The notes under the pieces were generated by a model. It made no database searches. It was not told where the DNA came from and was given only the letters and a program-made list of their open reading frames with translations. From Tritrichomonas musculus (Eukaryota > Parabasalia > Tritrichomonadida > Tritrichomonadidae): DNA of 64,000 nucleotides. Location of the stretch: NCBI GenBank assembly GCA_039105265.1, contig JAPFFF010000036.1:248001-312000 (forward strand), written 5' to 3'. Position numbers and translations under genes: made by a program. The first letter of the stretch is position 1, and each line of letters starts with the position of its first letter. Below are positions 16,266 through 29,198 of the stretch, piece after piece.

Positions 16266-16405
16266 AGAAATATTTTTTTTTTATTTTTTTTTAATTTTTT
16301 ATTTTTTTTTTTTATCACGAGTTCGGGTTGACGTTGTGGGCTGCAGCCCCTACGGAAACCGACTCGTATATACTACTGCTGATATAGCCTTAGGTCTTCT
16401 TTTTT
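16266..16405. other. T-rich run and GC-rich patch
   Basis: A poly-T stretch (about 16270 to 16312) is followed by a GC-rich patch with GGGCTGCAGCCC, a 12-bp palindrome. No gene is seen. Confidence 0.4.
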
Positions 16406-16623
16406 ATCATAATTAAAAGTATGTTAAATAACAATGATGTAACTTGTTGAGTACAACGGTGCACACTATTGATGTTATTTATTTGATATATAAGTACTTG
16501 TATTATCTACAATGTTTCGAAGAATTATCATAATAAAAAAGATGTCAAATAACAATGATGTAACTTGTTGAGTACAACTGTGTATACTATTGATGCTATT
16601 TTTCTGATGTATAAGTACTCGTA
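16406..16623 (+). repeat. tandem duplication of about 97 bp
   Basis: Units at 16406 to 16503 and 16527 to 16623 share ATCATAAT, AAATAACAATGATGTAACTT and GTTGAGTACAAC, then an ACTATTGATG block and ATAAGTACT. They are about 85 to 90 percent identical and separated by 23 bases. No coding potential. Confidence 0.7.
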
Positions 16624-16760
16624 TACAATAAAAGTATCTCGTAACCTTTAAAAAAAAAAAATGAAATCATTTCACAATAAATCAAATTTCTTTTCTTTAT
16701 TTAAATATATTTTTTGAGGGAAGCCTTTGCTACTATCTATGCACAAAAAAGATTCATCTA

Positions 16761-17137
16761 GGCAATGCTGAAGTTCACTATAAATATACAAATAGAAAAG
16801 ATCGTGTATCTTCAATACAAGATTAAGAGCATTCATGTATTCCACCTGCAGGAGATATAAGAGAATATGGAAAAATTACAATTAAAGAAGATCCAGAACC
16901 TGATATAGATTATATCACAAAGCTTCAAATTTTATTTGCAGGGAAATTTAGCTTATCAATTGCTTCAGTCACTTCAAAAGAGTTTTAAGTATTAATTATT
17001 GCTGCTATCAAACTTGGACAAATGAATCCAGAGAGTAAACCAAGTTCTCTTTAGTATTTATCATTCTATTTGAAACTTCTAAAAACTCATTTAGAACGAA
17101 TTAACAATATTATAATTGCTCTAATTGTCTGGAAATA
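16761..17137 (+). pseudogene. decayed frame of unknown family
   Basis: One frame reads through about 120 codons with several stops and has protein-like composition. It includes CIPPAGDIREYGK, ITIKEDPEPDIDYI and a LFAGKFSLSIASVTS segment. It may be the front of a transposase, since it lies in a block of transposon debris, but no family signature is visible. Confidence 0.3.
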
Positions 17138-17449
17138 AATGGATTTTGAGTATTTTGTTCAAAACATCGAAATGAATTATTATATATAGTCCTTTTTACT
17201 TAAATTTTCTACATTAAATATGAAATTTAAAAATAATTGGTATTAATATTTTATTATTATGCATTTTTAAAGTGAAATCTTCTTTTTTTTTAGGTTTTCG
17301 TATATAGAATAAACTTTTTGAATAAATCTCATATAAAAAGTTCATTTTCCAATTATTCAAAAAATATAGAATATACTATAATTTTTGAATAATGAATTCA
17401 ATAGTAGCTTTGGAAATTTAATTTCATTTCATTTTCATATAATCTTTAA

Positions 17450-20400
17450 ATGGAAAAATGCATTTTTATAAAAAAATGGATTGACAACATGAAGTTTTTA
17501 CAAGAGCAGCTTCTTTCTTTTTTGGGAAAAGATGAAGTAGATCAATGTGATTACAATAATTTAATTAATCAAACAAGAGAATTACAAATCCAAAATAATA
17601 AGCATTTTTTAAAAGCATATCTTCATTTAATTTCAAAAATAGCAGATAATCATTACCAAAATAATAATTTTTATGCCAAGATCGAAAGGATCATCAAAAT
17701 ATATCAGGATGATATCCAAAAAGAAATTTCTAATTTTGATATTTTCAATATATTCAAGAGAAATAAAAGAATAATTTTTTTTTTATTAAAAGAAAAAATT
17801 ATAATTCCAGATCATTCAATTGCAAATATTATTTCAAAAAACAAATACAAAGAAAGATTTTATCCACAATACTTTTACAATGAGTTTAAATCTTTCTTAA
17901 CCCAAGATTTTGTCAATCCTACAACCTTCATTTCAAAAGATTTTGAATTTGATAGAGAAAAAGGCCAAAATGATGATTATATATGTCATCTTATTAGAAA
18001 TGACATAATTGATGAATTTATTTCATATTCTGGTAGATCTCTTTTGAAGTTAACATATCAAATCAAACCATCAATATTTGAAGCAAATCTGTTTTTATTG
18101 AAGCACAAAAAAGTAACACTAATTCAATATGCAGCATTCTACGGTGCAATTCAAATATTTCAATATTTAAAGGTGAACAATGTTAAATTAACACCAAATT
18201 TATGGCTTTTTTTCAATTCACAGTCAAAATGCAGAATTGATTCATATTTTGGAAAGAAATGGCATCATACCTGATGATGGTCTCTATGAAAAATGCTATT
18301 TGGAGTCAGTCAAATGTCATCATATTGAATTCATTAATTATTTCAAACAGAATTATTGTCAATAAACATTTTTGAAGTTCTAAAAAGTTTTAATTTCATT
18401 GAGCTTAGCAACAATGATTACATACCAGATTCAATCAACACGCATTCATTGCTTTCTTGTTTATGCAAAAATGATTATTGTGAGTTGTCCAATATAATTT
18501 TGAATTCAAATAAAAGATATGAAGTCAATGGAAATATGATGAATTTTTATTTATATTGCGCAGTAGAAAAAGGAAATAAAGAAATCGTTAAATTATTATT
18601 AGAAATGCCGGAAATACAAATCAACAAAATATTATTGGGAGAAAAAGGAGAAAATAAGAAATCATTGTTATACATTGCTGCCGAAAATGGAAATTTTGAA
18701 ATTTTCAAGCAATTATTATCAAGAAATGAAGTTAATGTAAATTATCAATCAGTTTATATGGATGGTAAAGTTGAATATAGCCAAACTGTCTTGCATTATG
18801 CCGTGGAACAAAATAATGTAAAAATGGCCAATCAAATTTTATTAAAAAAATCAATAAATGTAAACGAAATGCTCACATTAAAAAGTCAAAAAAAGAATGT
18901 TCAAAAAACTGCATTGCATTTAGCTTTTGAATTAAAGAATATTGAAATGATCAGGTTTTTGTTATCCGTCAGAAATATTGATATTAATGCTATATCCATG
19001 TATAAAAAAGGGAATAAAGAATTATCAGAAACAATACTACATAAGGCAGTAAAGAAAAATAATCTACAAATCGTGTCTATTCTGTTGCAAGATGAAAGTA
19101 TTAGTGTTAATTCAATGTTATTATTCAAAGATAAAGAGAAGATGATAAGAAAAACTCCATTACAAATTGCAGTTGGTAAAGAAAACTTAGATATGATTAA
19201 ACTATTGCTATCTGCGAAAAATATTGACATCTTCTTAAAATCAAAATGCACAATAAATGGAAATACAGAAGAGAAATCTGCATTATATTTAGCTGTTGAA
19301 AAAAATAACTTTGAAATTGTTACAATCCTATTAAAAAAGTATGGAACAGACAAATACAAAAAAAGGTTACTAAAGAGATTAAATACAAATGAAAAAACAG
19401 AATTACATGCTGCTGTTGATCAAAATAATTTTAAAATGATTCAATTATTACTTTCGCTTCCTGCAATAAAAACATTAAATGATATATCAATATACAGAGA
19501 AGATATAAAAAATATTCTTTATGTATCAATTGATCAAGATAATTTACAATTATTCAAGAAATTGTTGATAATAATAGAAAAACTGCAAAATTTAAATTAT
19601 TATATAAATAGAGAAACATCATCTTATAAAGGAACAATATTACATTATGCTGTTTCCAAAGGAAGTATAGAAATCGTCAAATTCCTATGTACTTTGCCTT
19701 ATATCAACATAAATGACAAATTGTATTTTGAAAGAGATAATTCTAAAGAAGAAAAGACAGCATTACATATTGCAATTGAAAAAGATCATACAAAAATCAT
19801 TGATTTTTTAATTCAAAATCCAAAAACAGATGTTAATGCTTTATTTAAAGGAAAATATTCACTTACCTATATTGAGAAGCCAGTATTGCACATGCTTGTT
19901 GAAAAATATAATTTAAATTCATTTAAATATTTGCTAGCTAGAGATGATTTGAATGTGAATGCAAAATCATTTAAAAATGGAGAAGAAACAGTTATCAATA
20001 TGATTGTAAGATATAAAAATTTAGATATGTTAAAATGTTTGTTAGAGAGGCCAGATATTAATGTGAATGAAAAATCAATATATTATGAATATAAAGATTA
20101 CTACTGTAGAAGATTTGACATTTCACCTTTATTCTTGATATCATATACGAGAAATATTGATATGTTAAATCTAATAATTAGCCGAGAAGAAATTGATGTA
20201 AATCAAAAAAGCTTCAAATATAAAGGTGATTATATTTTCAATGCATTCAAAGTAGAAAAAGAATTAAAAGCTTTACATATTGCACTTGAATTATATTGTT
20301 TGGAAATAGCTGAGAAACTTATTATGCACAATAGCATTGATATCAATGTCAAATCAATAAAATACATGGATGATTGTATATTAGATAAGTTATCAAAAAA

Positions 20401-22111
20401 AGAAGAACAAAATGCATTACATATTGCTGTTGATCATAAATATTCAAACATCGTAAAACTCATAATAAATTCAAAAAATGTTGATGTCAATGAAAAATCT
20501 ATATCTTACACCAAAAAAAAGCAAAATGATTATAATATTAAAATAGAAAAAACAGCATTGAATATTGCAGTAGAAAAAAACTATTTGAATATCACAAAAC
20601 ATTTACTATCTCATCCAAAAATAGATGTAAACTCGAAATCAACAAAATACATGCATCAAAAATCAATTTATGATTACACAAAAGAAGAGCAAACAGCACT
20701 ACACTCATCAATATTGAATGAAAACCAAGAAATTTTTGAACTTTTATTAAATCGAAAAGATGTTGATATCAATTTCAAGTTTTCATATAAAGTTATTGAA
20801 AAAGGAGTAGAAGATGATTATGATATCCAAACAAAAGACGAAAATAATTCAAAACAAATTGAAGATGAAAGTGATTGCAAAAATATAGAATTAAATAATG
20901 ATAATGAAATAGATGAGAGTGATGACAATGATGACTATGATTACGATGATATCAATTATGATATAGATGAAGAAAGTTATGAATTTGAAAAAACTGCTTT
21001 GCATATCGCAATTGAAAAAAATAATTTGATGATGGTAGAATCATTATTATCTAGAGATGATGTAGATGCTAATATAGAATTTGCATTCTTTCAAAAGAAA
21101 TCTATATATAGTAGTATTTTGCAGTATAAAAATGCGTTGGTCATTGCTATTGAGCAAAAAAGCATTGATATCATTGAATGCTTATTAAGTTCTCATAAAA
21201 TTAATGTCAATTTTCTTTTTACTCAACCCAGCTGTGTGGCATACAAAAATGATAAAGTCAAAAAACTTCAAGTTGTAAAAAAAACTGCTTTACATATGGC
21301 ATGTGAAATAAACAATTATGATATTGTAGCCAAATTATTACTTCAAGAAGATATCGAAATAAATGAACCTTTAACAGTTATTATGGAATTAAACGATAGA
21401 GAAAATATTATAGAAAAAACAAAAACTGCTTTGATTATTGCCATTGAAAATGAAAATTTGCCAATTTTTCAACTTTTAGTTTCTCATCCAAAATTTGAAA
21501 TACATGAAAATTTCATTTTTTATAGTTTTGAAAATATAAAGACAAAGATAAAACACATTGAATTGATATCGGCATTACATAGAGTTATTGAAAAAGAACA
21601 TTATCAGATGCTATTATATATGTTAATATCTCCAAAAATTAATTTGAATGAGAAAACATCATTTACTTCTGACTCATTTATACCAAAAATTGATGATAAA
21701 ACTGAATTATATATGGCTGTGGAAAGGAGAGATATTGATTTAATTAAACTCTTATTATCTTCTAATAGAATTAATGTATATGAAAAATCAAGTTTCAGGA
21801 TTGCCAAAGATGAGGAGAATAAAGTAATTGATGAAAAAACAGCAATGGATATTGCAATAGAAAAGAATGAACATGAAATAATTGAACTTATTAACAAGCA
21901 TATTGAAAATCATACAAATGATAAAATAAGTGACATAGAAGTTAGCAAAATCGAAGAATCAGATGCAACAAATGAACTTTCTTTAACATTGACAATTCCA
22001 TTAAGAAAGCCTAAATTTTTAACAGTTTTGGAGAGAAGTGGTTGGAAAGTCTGGTTTCCTATTTGTATTTTTGCATATTTTTTATATTTATTCATTAAAA
22101 TATGCTATTAA
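17450..22111 (+). CDS. DUF3447/ankyrin-repeat membrane protein with two compensating frameshifts
   Basis: Composite length 1553 residues. The N-terminal DUF3447-type region (about 1 to 270) matches the genes at 29199 and 62487. About 20 or more ankyrin-like repeats of 45 to 55 residues follow, each with an ALHIAVEKNN-type helix and spaced by inserts. An Asp/Glu-rich insert lies near residue 1150, and a C-terminal membrane helix (WFPICIFAYFLYLFIKICY) ends the protein. The frame shifts by +1 in a run of seven T at 18207 to 18213 and returns by one lost base between about 18341 and 18356. The 45 residues between, in the shifted frame, read SIHSQNAELIHILERNGI and match the paralogues. It is either a sequencing error at a homopolymer or a broken gene; without the shifts it is a long intact protein anchored by its tail. 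Confidence 0.7.
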
Positions 22112-22599
22112 TATCATATAAACAATATTTTACTACAATAATTTATAGTATTTAAAGTGAAATGCCACTTTTTGAATTCAGTTAATGAGCAATAAATAAA
22201 CTAAATAAAAAATCAAAATATTTTCTTTAAACCTTATTTGAGTCTTTTTTCACGATGGAATCCAAATATATTCAACTGCCAAAACATAAAGCAAAATCTC
22301 TCAAAAAAGTTTTTTTTATTTGTATTGATAATCAACAAATTATTAAATTGAATTCAAAGTACTGGATAGAATTCCAATTGCCTCCGAAATATAATGCCAC
22401 CAATAACAATCTTTGTAATTGTGAAATGTAATTATATACAATTATAAAAGGCTATCGATTCAAGGGATTGAAAAAGTTTCTTTTAATAAAAATGGCCAGA
22501 CAACCTACAAATGAATATTTTTAAAATTTTATTTAAATTCATGATAAATTAAAACAAGATAAATTGTGATCAGTTAGAGACGGTTTGTTCATGTGAAAA
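22112..22599. other. intergenic, nothing recognised
   Basis: AT-rich spacer between the convergent 3' ends of the ankyrin gene and the caspase-like gene. No frame, RNA or repeat stands out. Confidence 0.5.
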
Positions 22600-23640
22600 T
22601 TAGAAATCGCTTCCTGAATTTGATTCTGAGTTTGGATCTGAAGGTTCGTTTTCCATTACATAATCGATTGGGTCTTGTGCGGCTGGATCAGCTGGATGCT
22701 GGCAGGGGCTGTACATTGCCTCGTTCATGACTGCTGGACTTGTCGTGTCGCATGAAACTGATGTGCCGAATCGGCCAAGGAAGCCGTTTAATCGTTCGAC
22801 GAGTCTCTGCGCTGAGATTGAAGGATCGTCGTAGATGACTTTGCTGAAGTAGTAGGTGAAGATTCCGTGCGATCGTCGCCCCTCTTTCGTGCTTGGATCC
22901 GTTGACTTGTTCACTGAGAACGACAGCATGTCCGACGTGTCTTTCCTGTTGACGCGGCTGACCTGGCTGATGTCGAAGACTGAGCCGCCGGTGACGCAGT
23001 CCGAAACGAAGACGACTTTGCACTTGCCGTTGCTGTCTCGTGCAATTAACCGGCCGATTTGTTCGCTCGTGGCCAATTTGTTCTTGAACTCAATTCCGCG
23101 GCTGCCGCCTTCAACTCCGTCTTCGCCAGAGTAGAAAACCGTCAGATTCTCTGTCGTGTGGAACAAGAAGAATTGCAGATACTTTGGATAGTTTCCTCTG
23201 GGGCAGTTAATCAGATAGAAAACTTTGAAGCCGAGTCGATGGTGATAAAGGCCGAATAGGTAGCCGTCGTTCATCGCTCCAATTTTCGCATCGTGTTTAT
23301 GATGTTCGTAATTATTCATCAAAATTAGGCAAACTTTGTCATATCCTTCCTTTGGCATGTTGTCACGGCTCTCATGGTTAAGGCAACGGCCAATTCGTTT
23401 GAATGCTCGCTTGAGTTTCTTTTGATTTGAGACATGACGAACTTTTTGGAATTTCTTCTCTGAAAATTCATTGTTCTTGTGCAACATTTTCGTTGTTCTA
23501 TGCTCATAATGCGGGTGCTTTTGGAATTTTCCTGGTTTATCATAGCAGACGTTGTTATCTGCAACTGAGTCAATTCCTTTTCCGTATTCTGGGTTTTCTG
23601 TTGGTGGGGTGTTAATATCAACAACTTGTTTTGTTTCCAT
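22600..23640 (-). CDS. caspase/metacaspase-fold protein (family C14-like), probable pseudoenzyme
   Basis: 346 residues. About 100 to 270 form the caspase p20-like core: KVCLILMNNY strand, the KIGAMNDGYLFGLYH helix, a second strand FKVFYLI, then TVFYSGEDG at 168 to 175 and VVFVSDCVTGGS at 209 to 220. In metacaspases the first of these is YSGHG with the catalytic His; here Glu173 and Asp174 follow SG, so the His is missing. The Cys equivalent, C215 after Asp, is kept. The N-terminal 100 residues are basic and Gln/His-rich; the tail is acidic. Start: the ATG at 23640 follows ATATCATTTTTATTTT. Codons are much more GC-rich than the neighbours. It may be a regulatory or decoy homologue rather than an active protease. 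Confidence 0.75.
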   Translation of the reverse strand: METKQVVDINTPPTENPEYGKGIDSVADNNVCYDKPGKFQKHPHYEHRTTKMLHKNNEFSEKKFQKVRHVSNQKKLKRAFKRIGRCLNHESRDNMPKEGYDKVCLILMNNYEHHKHDAKIGAMNDGYLFGLYHHRLGFKVFYLINCPRGNYPKYLQFFLFHTTENLTVFYSGEDGVEGGSRGIEFKNKLATSEQIGRLIARDSNGKCKVVFVSDCVTGGSVFDISQVSRVNRKDTSDMLSFSVNKSTDPSTKEGRRSHGIFTYYFSKVIYDDPSISAQRLVERLNGFLGRFGTSVSCDTTSPAVMNEAMYSPCQHPADPAAQDPIDYVMENEPSDPNSESNSGSDF

Positions 23641-25192
23641 GGTAAAATAAAAATGATATGATTCTCATGTTATAGCAAATCAGCAATTTTTTCTATTTCT
23701 TTTGAATTAAAAAAAATAATATTTTTTTGTGAGCAATTAACTATATTATCAATGAAAAAGTTAATGATAATTTTATTGAATTCATTCAAATATTGATAGG
23801 ATTAAGATATCTCATTGAATTATGATTTCTCATAAATTTGAGAGAAGATAAGAGAAAAAATATGATTTCAACAAATGATTATTTCATTAAATTGAATATA
23901 TTTTGATTGCTATCAAAAACAAAGATTTCTTTTGAAGTTTTATCAATTTTGGCATTTTTTTAAATATTTTATTGATATATATATATTATGTATGAGCATT
24001 GATGAAATTCATCGTTTATATTAGATTTTTTGCTTTTAAGATATAATTAATAACAGCCCTACCTATAAGTGAAAGTATGTAAAACAACAGTTTGCATTCA
24101 TTATTATCTTTTTATGGGATTATTCTTGGAAATGTTGATGTTATTTATAGTCAAATTCTGGTGTTTTTTATTCATTATGAATTATTTTTCTACCTCTTTT
24201 TTCTGTGTTTGAAATAATGCTTATAACTTAGTGATAATGTATTTTAAAACAATTCTTAAGGTTTAGTTTTAGGAAAAAAGATAAATGTCGATAATATTCC
24301 TTTTTTTTTTTTTTTAGAGGTATTCATGAAGAGATCTAGCATATAAATTCGATTGATAATTAAAAAGTATTTTTAATATTTTATATTTATGCTATAATAG
24401 AAAGTATATAATGTTTTATACGCTTGATTTCGAGATATTAATATCAATTATATTTCTATGACTAAATGGCTATGGAGAACTTTTGTTAGAGGTTTTAATT
24501 TCTCAATTTTGAATATCATTAACAAAAGTTGTTTGATTTGAAAGAAAATATTTCAATGAAGATTGAGTAATATTTCAAAGGATTATATATAAAAATGAAA
24601 TAATTTTTTTTTTTATTGCTGCTGATTTATTTATATAATATTTTAATATTTTATTTATATTATTTTATTTATTTTTTATGTATATTATATTATATTATAT
24701 TATGTTTTATATTATATTAATATATATATAATATGGTTTATTTTATTGAATATAAAGATAAATTCATAATTATAATTTGAATAAAGATTTATTATTGAAA
24801 TGACGATCATTTTTTTGAATAGATGATTAGTTTATATATTGAATGAAATAAAATAAATATTGAATTAATAAATATTGAATTAAATATTGAATTAATAAAT
24901 ATTGAATAAAATGAATTGAAAAACTGGTGAAATTGCGACTTTTTAAATTGGCTGCCAATTTTTGAATATGTAGCAATAATAAAAAATATAACTGAAATCT
25001 CATATAATATTGAAATTTGAAAAATACTTTTAATATGATAACAAATATGAAAAACCATCCATATTAAAAAAAGATCATAAAATGAATTTTATATTAAAAT
25101 TTATTTAAATATATCTTTATTTGAAAATTTAAAACTTTATAAAGTATAATTAAATTGTTCATGAAGCTTTCTATAATATAAAAACTCCAGAA
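23641..25192. other. AT-rich intergenic with low-complexity repeats
   Basis: Contains TATAT-type runs near 24640 to 24740 and a tandem AATATTGAATT array at about 24845 to 24910. No convincing gene is seen on either strand. Confidence 0.5.
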
Positions 25193-26071
25193 TCAATCAA
25201 ACAAGTTCCATTCATCATTTTCTACATTTGCTTCATAATCGAAAACCAAATCAAATATTGGTTTATTACTCACATTTATGGTTGAATTGGGATTAGTGAT
25301 TGCTTTTTCATTTATATTTGAATTGTTTTCTATTAAAAGATCATTTCTCTCATCAAAATCATTTTTTTTAGATTTTGGGTCATTTTCTTTTTCATTACTC
25401 TCTACTTTCCCTTCATTTTTAATTAGATCATCATTATAGTACTCGCATGATTTATGAATTAAGTATTTCCACTGATTTTTAATTGAATTTGTACTTCTTT
25501 TTGGAAAGTATTTATGGATAATTGACCATTTAGAACCATACTTTTTGTATAATTCAATAAGCAATTTTTCTTCATCATTGGACCATTGGCCATGAAAAAT
25601 TCCTGGAGAAAGATAATTTGAATATCTATCACGGCATTGTTTGGCTGTTCTTCCTTTCATAAATTTAACTATAAATTTCCATTTTTTAGTACCAAATTTT
25701 TTTACAAAATCTTTTATTTTTTCATCTTCTTCTTTTGTAAAATGTAATTTTGATTTTTTTTGATATATATCGGATGATAATTTAAATACTGATTGAGCAT
25801 TATAATTAACTATGTTATTATTACTGATTGCAAAAGTATTATGACAAGAATTTTTGTTACTAGAAAAAATATCATTTTTTGGCAAATGATAAAAACCATT
25901 ATTAGCACCATCACTGTTATTAACACATGAATTTAAAGATCTTCTTGTGTCAAAATAAAGAGTCAAAGGCATACCAAAATTAATAATTTGATCAAACGTA
26001 TTTTGATTATGTTGACGATTGGTATTGTTTGGTAAAATAGGTTTAATAGCAAAATTAGGAAAAGAATTCAT
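25193..26071 (-). CDS. two-repeat Myb-like transcription factor
   Basis: 292 residues from the ATG at 26071, which follows TTTCATTTTTTACATTTG. The frame is open upstream, but those residues are hydrophobic, AT-driven and unlike a Myb start. Two Myb repeats are clear: about 109 to 154 (FTKEEDEKIKDFVKKFG ... WKFIVKFMKGRTAKQCRDRY) and 160 to 208 (GQWSNDEEKLLIELYKKYG ... WSIIHKYFPKRSTNSIKNQW). The recognition helices are AKQCRDRYSNYL and TNSIKNQWKYL. The N-terminal 100 residues are Asn-rich and the tail is acidic, possibly an activation region. Trichomonads use many such proteins to control promoters. Binding sites are unknown; AACGG-type boxes in this window are candidate targets only by analogy. 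Confidence 0.9.
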   Translation of the reverse strand: MNSFPNFAIKPILPNNTNRQHNQNTFDQIINFGMPLTLYFDTRRSLNSCVNNSDGANNGFYHLPKNDIFSSNKNSCHNTFAISNNNIVNYNAQSVFKLSSDIYQKKSKLHFTKEEDEKIKDFVKKFGTKKWKFIVKFMKGRTAKQCRDRYSNYLSPGIFHGQWSNDEEKLLIELYKKYGSKWSIIHKYFPKRSTNSIKNQWKYLIHKSCEYYNDDLIKNEGKVESNEKENDPKSKKNDFDERNDLLIENNSNINEKAITNPNSTINVSNKPIFDLVFDYEANVENDEWNLFD

Positions 26072-28090
26072 CGCCTTGGAAATAATAATGATCCTTGCAA
26101 ATGTAAAAAATGAAATGAATATTTCAGTACTTAAAAAAAGGTATTGATAAAAGTAAAATTCGGCCAAATACAATCCAGAACAATAAAAAATATCATAATA
26201 ATATATTTTTATTAGTATTTATAAAGTTAAATTTAAGATATCCCTTTAAGTTGCTTGTATATTCAAGAATTACTATGATATCAACATTTATTTATTCAAA
26301 AGGTTAAAACCATATATTATCCTATATTCAATATTATTGATATTAATTTATTTTAATTTTTTTTTTTTTTTTTTAGTTTTTATAGATGATTACAAATCTT
26401 TATGAAAAAAGTTATTGAATTGAAAATTTGTGAATGATTAAGGGGTTCTTTTTTTTCTTCTAAAATTGTTAATATTGAATGAAATAAGAGAGTATTCCTA
26501 CTTTTGGTTGTGATTGATTATCTTCTCAAATGAGAAAAACCATTTTACTCAAATAAAAATAATCATTTGAAAATTTGAATAATATAAATTTTTTTGAAAG
26601 AAAAAGACATCATTCAAAAAGAGATGCTATTAATTGAAAATATTTTTTAAAAATTTATACAATTACACAAAAATTATAACAATATACTGTGTTTTGTTTA
26701 TTTTAATACATAAAATTAATTTTTCTCATAAAAATGCAATTGAATGAAATTTTGAATTTTCATATAAAATAGGTTCAAAAGTATTTTTATAAAAAACGTT
26801 GCTTGGTTGAAAATTCTAAGATTAAACTGAGTTCAAAAAACTTTACCTCCATTGCATATTTTAAATCATTTTATCTTTTTTATCAAACAATTTAATTGCA
26901 CCATTCTTCATTAATAATATTTTAGATAATTATCACAATATTTATTAAATTATAAAAAATTAATTCATATTTAAAATATAAAGATATGATTATTTTAAAT
27001 TGAGAGGGAGGTAATGTTTTTTGAACAAGGTTTATTCATTTGTAAACGATATGACAATCTTATCCGTCTCTTTTAAATTCATTTAAATGAAAAAGTTAGT
27101 TTATATTATTGTTGGTATTTGAAATAAAAATATATCATTTTATATGAAATTCGATGAAGATCAATTTATTCATATTAGCTTAAATAAATGTTCATGAAGG
27201 TTTTCAATTGAATTTAATAATTTCATACAACAGAGTTATTGAAGGCTTGAAAATACCAAATTTTTAATATTTGAATTTTTTTATTTAATAGTGATAATTT
27301 AGTGCTCCTCCATAGTTTTCAATTAAAATCAAACAACCATCATCGTTTGCCAAATATATATATATAAATTTCTTATTTAAAGATATATCAAATAATCAAA
27401 AAGACCAAAAATTTTCTATATTATACTTTTGAAACAAATAATTATTCATACAAATAATAAAATAATGTCGGATATTTTGGAGAGCAATAAAAGTTTTGCA
27501 AGTAATTTCATCGATGAATCAAATATTCATTATTGTGTTTAAATTAAAATTGTCGATATATATATTAAATAATATTATTAATTGCATTTTATCTTTAATC
27601 CTTATTTATTTAATTCTTACATTCAATAAAAATTCAATACTTGATAAAGATATCATCAAAGATTTTCAAAGATTTATAAACTTGGAATATAATCTACTAA
27701 AATGCATCAGGACTGTGTTAGCTTAATACTTTAGTTGGATCGAATAATGATGTTTTTTGCAAAGTCACAGAAAAAAAGAGCAACAATTATTTTATAGCCT
27801 TTAAATGCATACCAAATCAACTCCGATATATCCAATCCATTAAATCCTTAAAATTTTCAATAATTTTGTTTTAAAAAGTCCTTTAAATGAATAATAGTCA
27901 AATTTTGGCAATTATTCCAAATGTTCGTTCTTTTAAATAAGGTTTAACAAGTGTGTAAACATCAAATTCGCATAAAAATCGCTTATATTATGTAAAATTG
28001 AATAAAAAATAAAAATTATAATTGAAATATATATTAGTTATCTTGCAACATTAATATATATAACTCATTGTAAATTTTAATTTAACTCAT
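26072..28090. other. AT-rich intergenic; one doubtful small frame
   Basis: Two kilobases without a supported gene. A possible small membrane-protein relic lies at 27465 to 27726: an ATG at 27465 gives MSDILESNKSFASNFIDESN and stops, and an overlapping frame continues with a hydrophobic helix ILNNIINCILSLILIYLIL. The two would need a frameshift to join, and neither has a family match. Confidence 0.35.
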
Positions 28091-28388
28091 TGTCAATGAC
28101 TGGGTTGAAGATATCAAGAAAGGATTGGCAGATGATTTTCTTAAAAATCGAAAAATCGGAGAAAACGAGAGATACATCAGCCATTTGATTCGCATTGACG
28201 CAGTTGAAGAATTCATTGTTTATGTGAATAAAGTCTGCATCAAACGTGATTCAATAATTGCCCAGTCAATCTATGAAACAAACCCACTTTTTAACAAAAT
28301 GCAGACTCTGCATTCGGAAGGCATCAGTCCGATTGAATACGCAGCGTCCTTTGGATCAAAATCCCTTTGGAACCTTTTAGAAGAATAA
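28091..28388 (+). pseudogene. DUF3447/ankyrin fragment
   Basis: About 98 codons of the N-terminal domain shared with the genes at 17450, 29199 and 62487: DWVEDIKKGLADDFLKN, then RKIGENERYISHLIRID, then SIYETNPL and SPIEYAASFGS. It lacks a start and most of the protein, ending in a stop shortly after the conserved EYAASFGS block. It is slightly more GC-rich than its surroundings. A truncated copy about 800 bp upstream of an intact relative. Confidence 0.65.
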
Positions 28389-29198
28389 GTTAGCAACTAT
28401 CGTTTTGAATACAATTTTTTGTAATAGTAACAAATCCATTCTACTTGAGATTGACTTGCAGAGATGATTTGTAATTGTCATTATGCAAATGACTTTTAAT
28501 AATAATATAATATAATAAACAAAAAATTTGTATGAAATGAAAATAAATTTTTTATTTTAACTATTGAATCCGAATCACTTTTTGCGTGCTTATACCATCA
28601 TTTTTGGCTGGTCCAGAGAAAATAATTTTTCTGTCCCATGAAAAAGACGAGAAGAAGATATTGTTAAAACAATCAAAGAATGCTTTCTAAAAAGCTAGCA
28701 TATGAAAAGATTCTTCTTGGCACAAATGAAACAGAAAAAAAGGGAAAAAGAGTGTCTTGAATTAATTTTTGAATAATCGCATATTTATAAAAAAGACATT
28801 GAGTTAAATGGCAAAATTTCGAACTTTTAAAATATTTTTAGAGATCTTTTTCGAAATTACCAAAAAAGAAGCTCAATTTTAGAAATAAATTTGCGGCATG
28901 ATGGTGAATAATCACAATAATGCTTAATAAATATAATAATTCTTTAAATACATATTAATCAATATTATCTGAGTCGTGAAAATTTTCACCAAATTTTAAA
29001 AATTGATTCATCTTCAATAAATTCTAGAAGATCATTTTGAATACTTTTCATTTTTCCAACAAATTTGTCTGCATTCAAGAATTCAATATGAATAGTTTTG
29101 AATTGAAAATGATCGTTTTAGAAAATTTTCCATATGGAAAAGTTTTCAAAATAATAATTATGGAAATTATAATTATAAACTATTAATCATTTTTAAAA
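28389..29198. other. AT-rich intergenic
   Basis: No gene recognised. The last 40 bases hold an Inr-like TTAATCATTTTTAAAA leading into the ATG at 29199. Confidence 0.5.

Noticed and set aside
24807-25058. 83-codon minus-strand frame
   Set aside because: It runs through a tandem AATATTGAATT repeat and has repetitive low-complexity composition.
25193-26173. Upstream extension of the Myb gene to an ATG at 26173
   Set aside because: The extra 34 residues are hydrophobic and AT-driven, and an Inr-like box lies immediately before the ATG at 26071.
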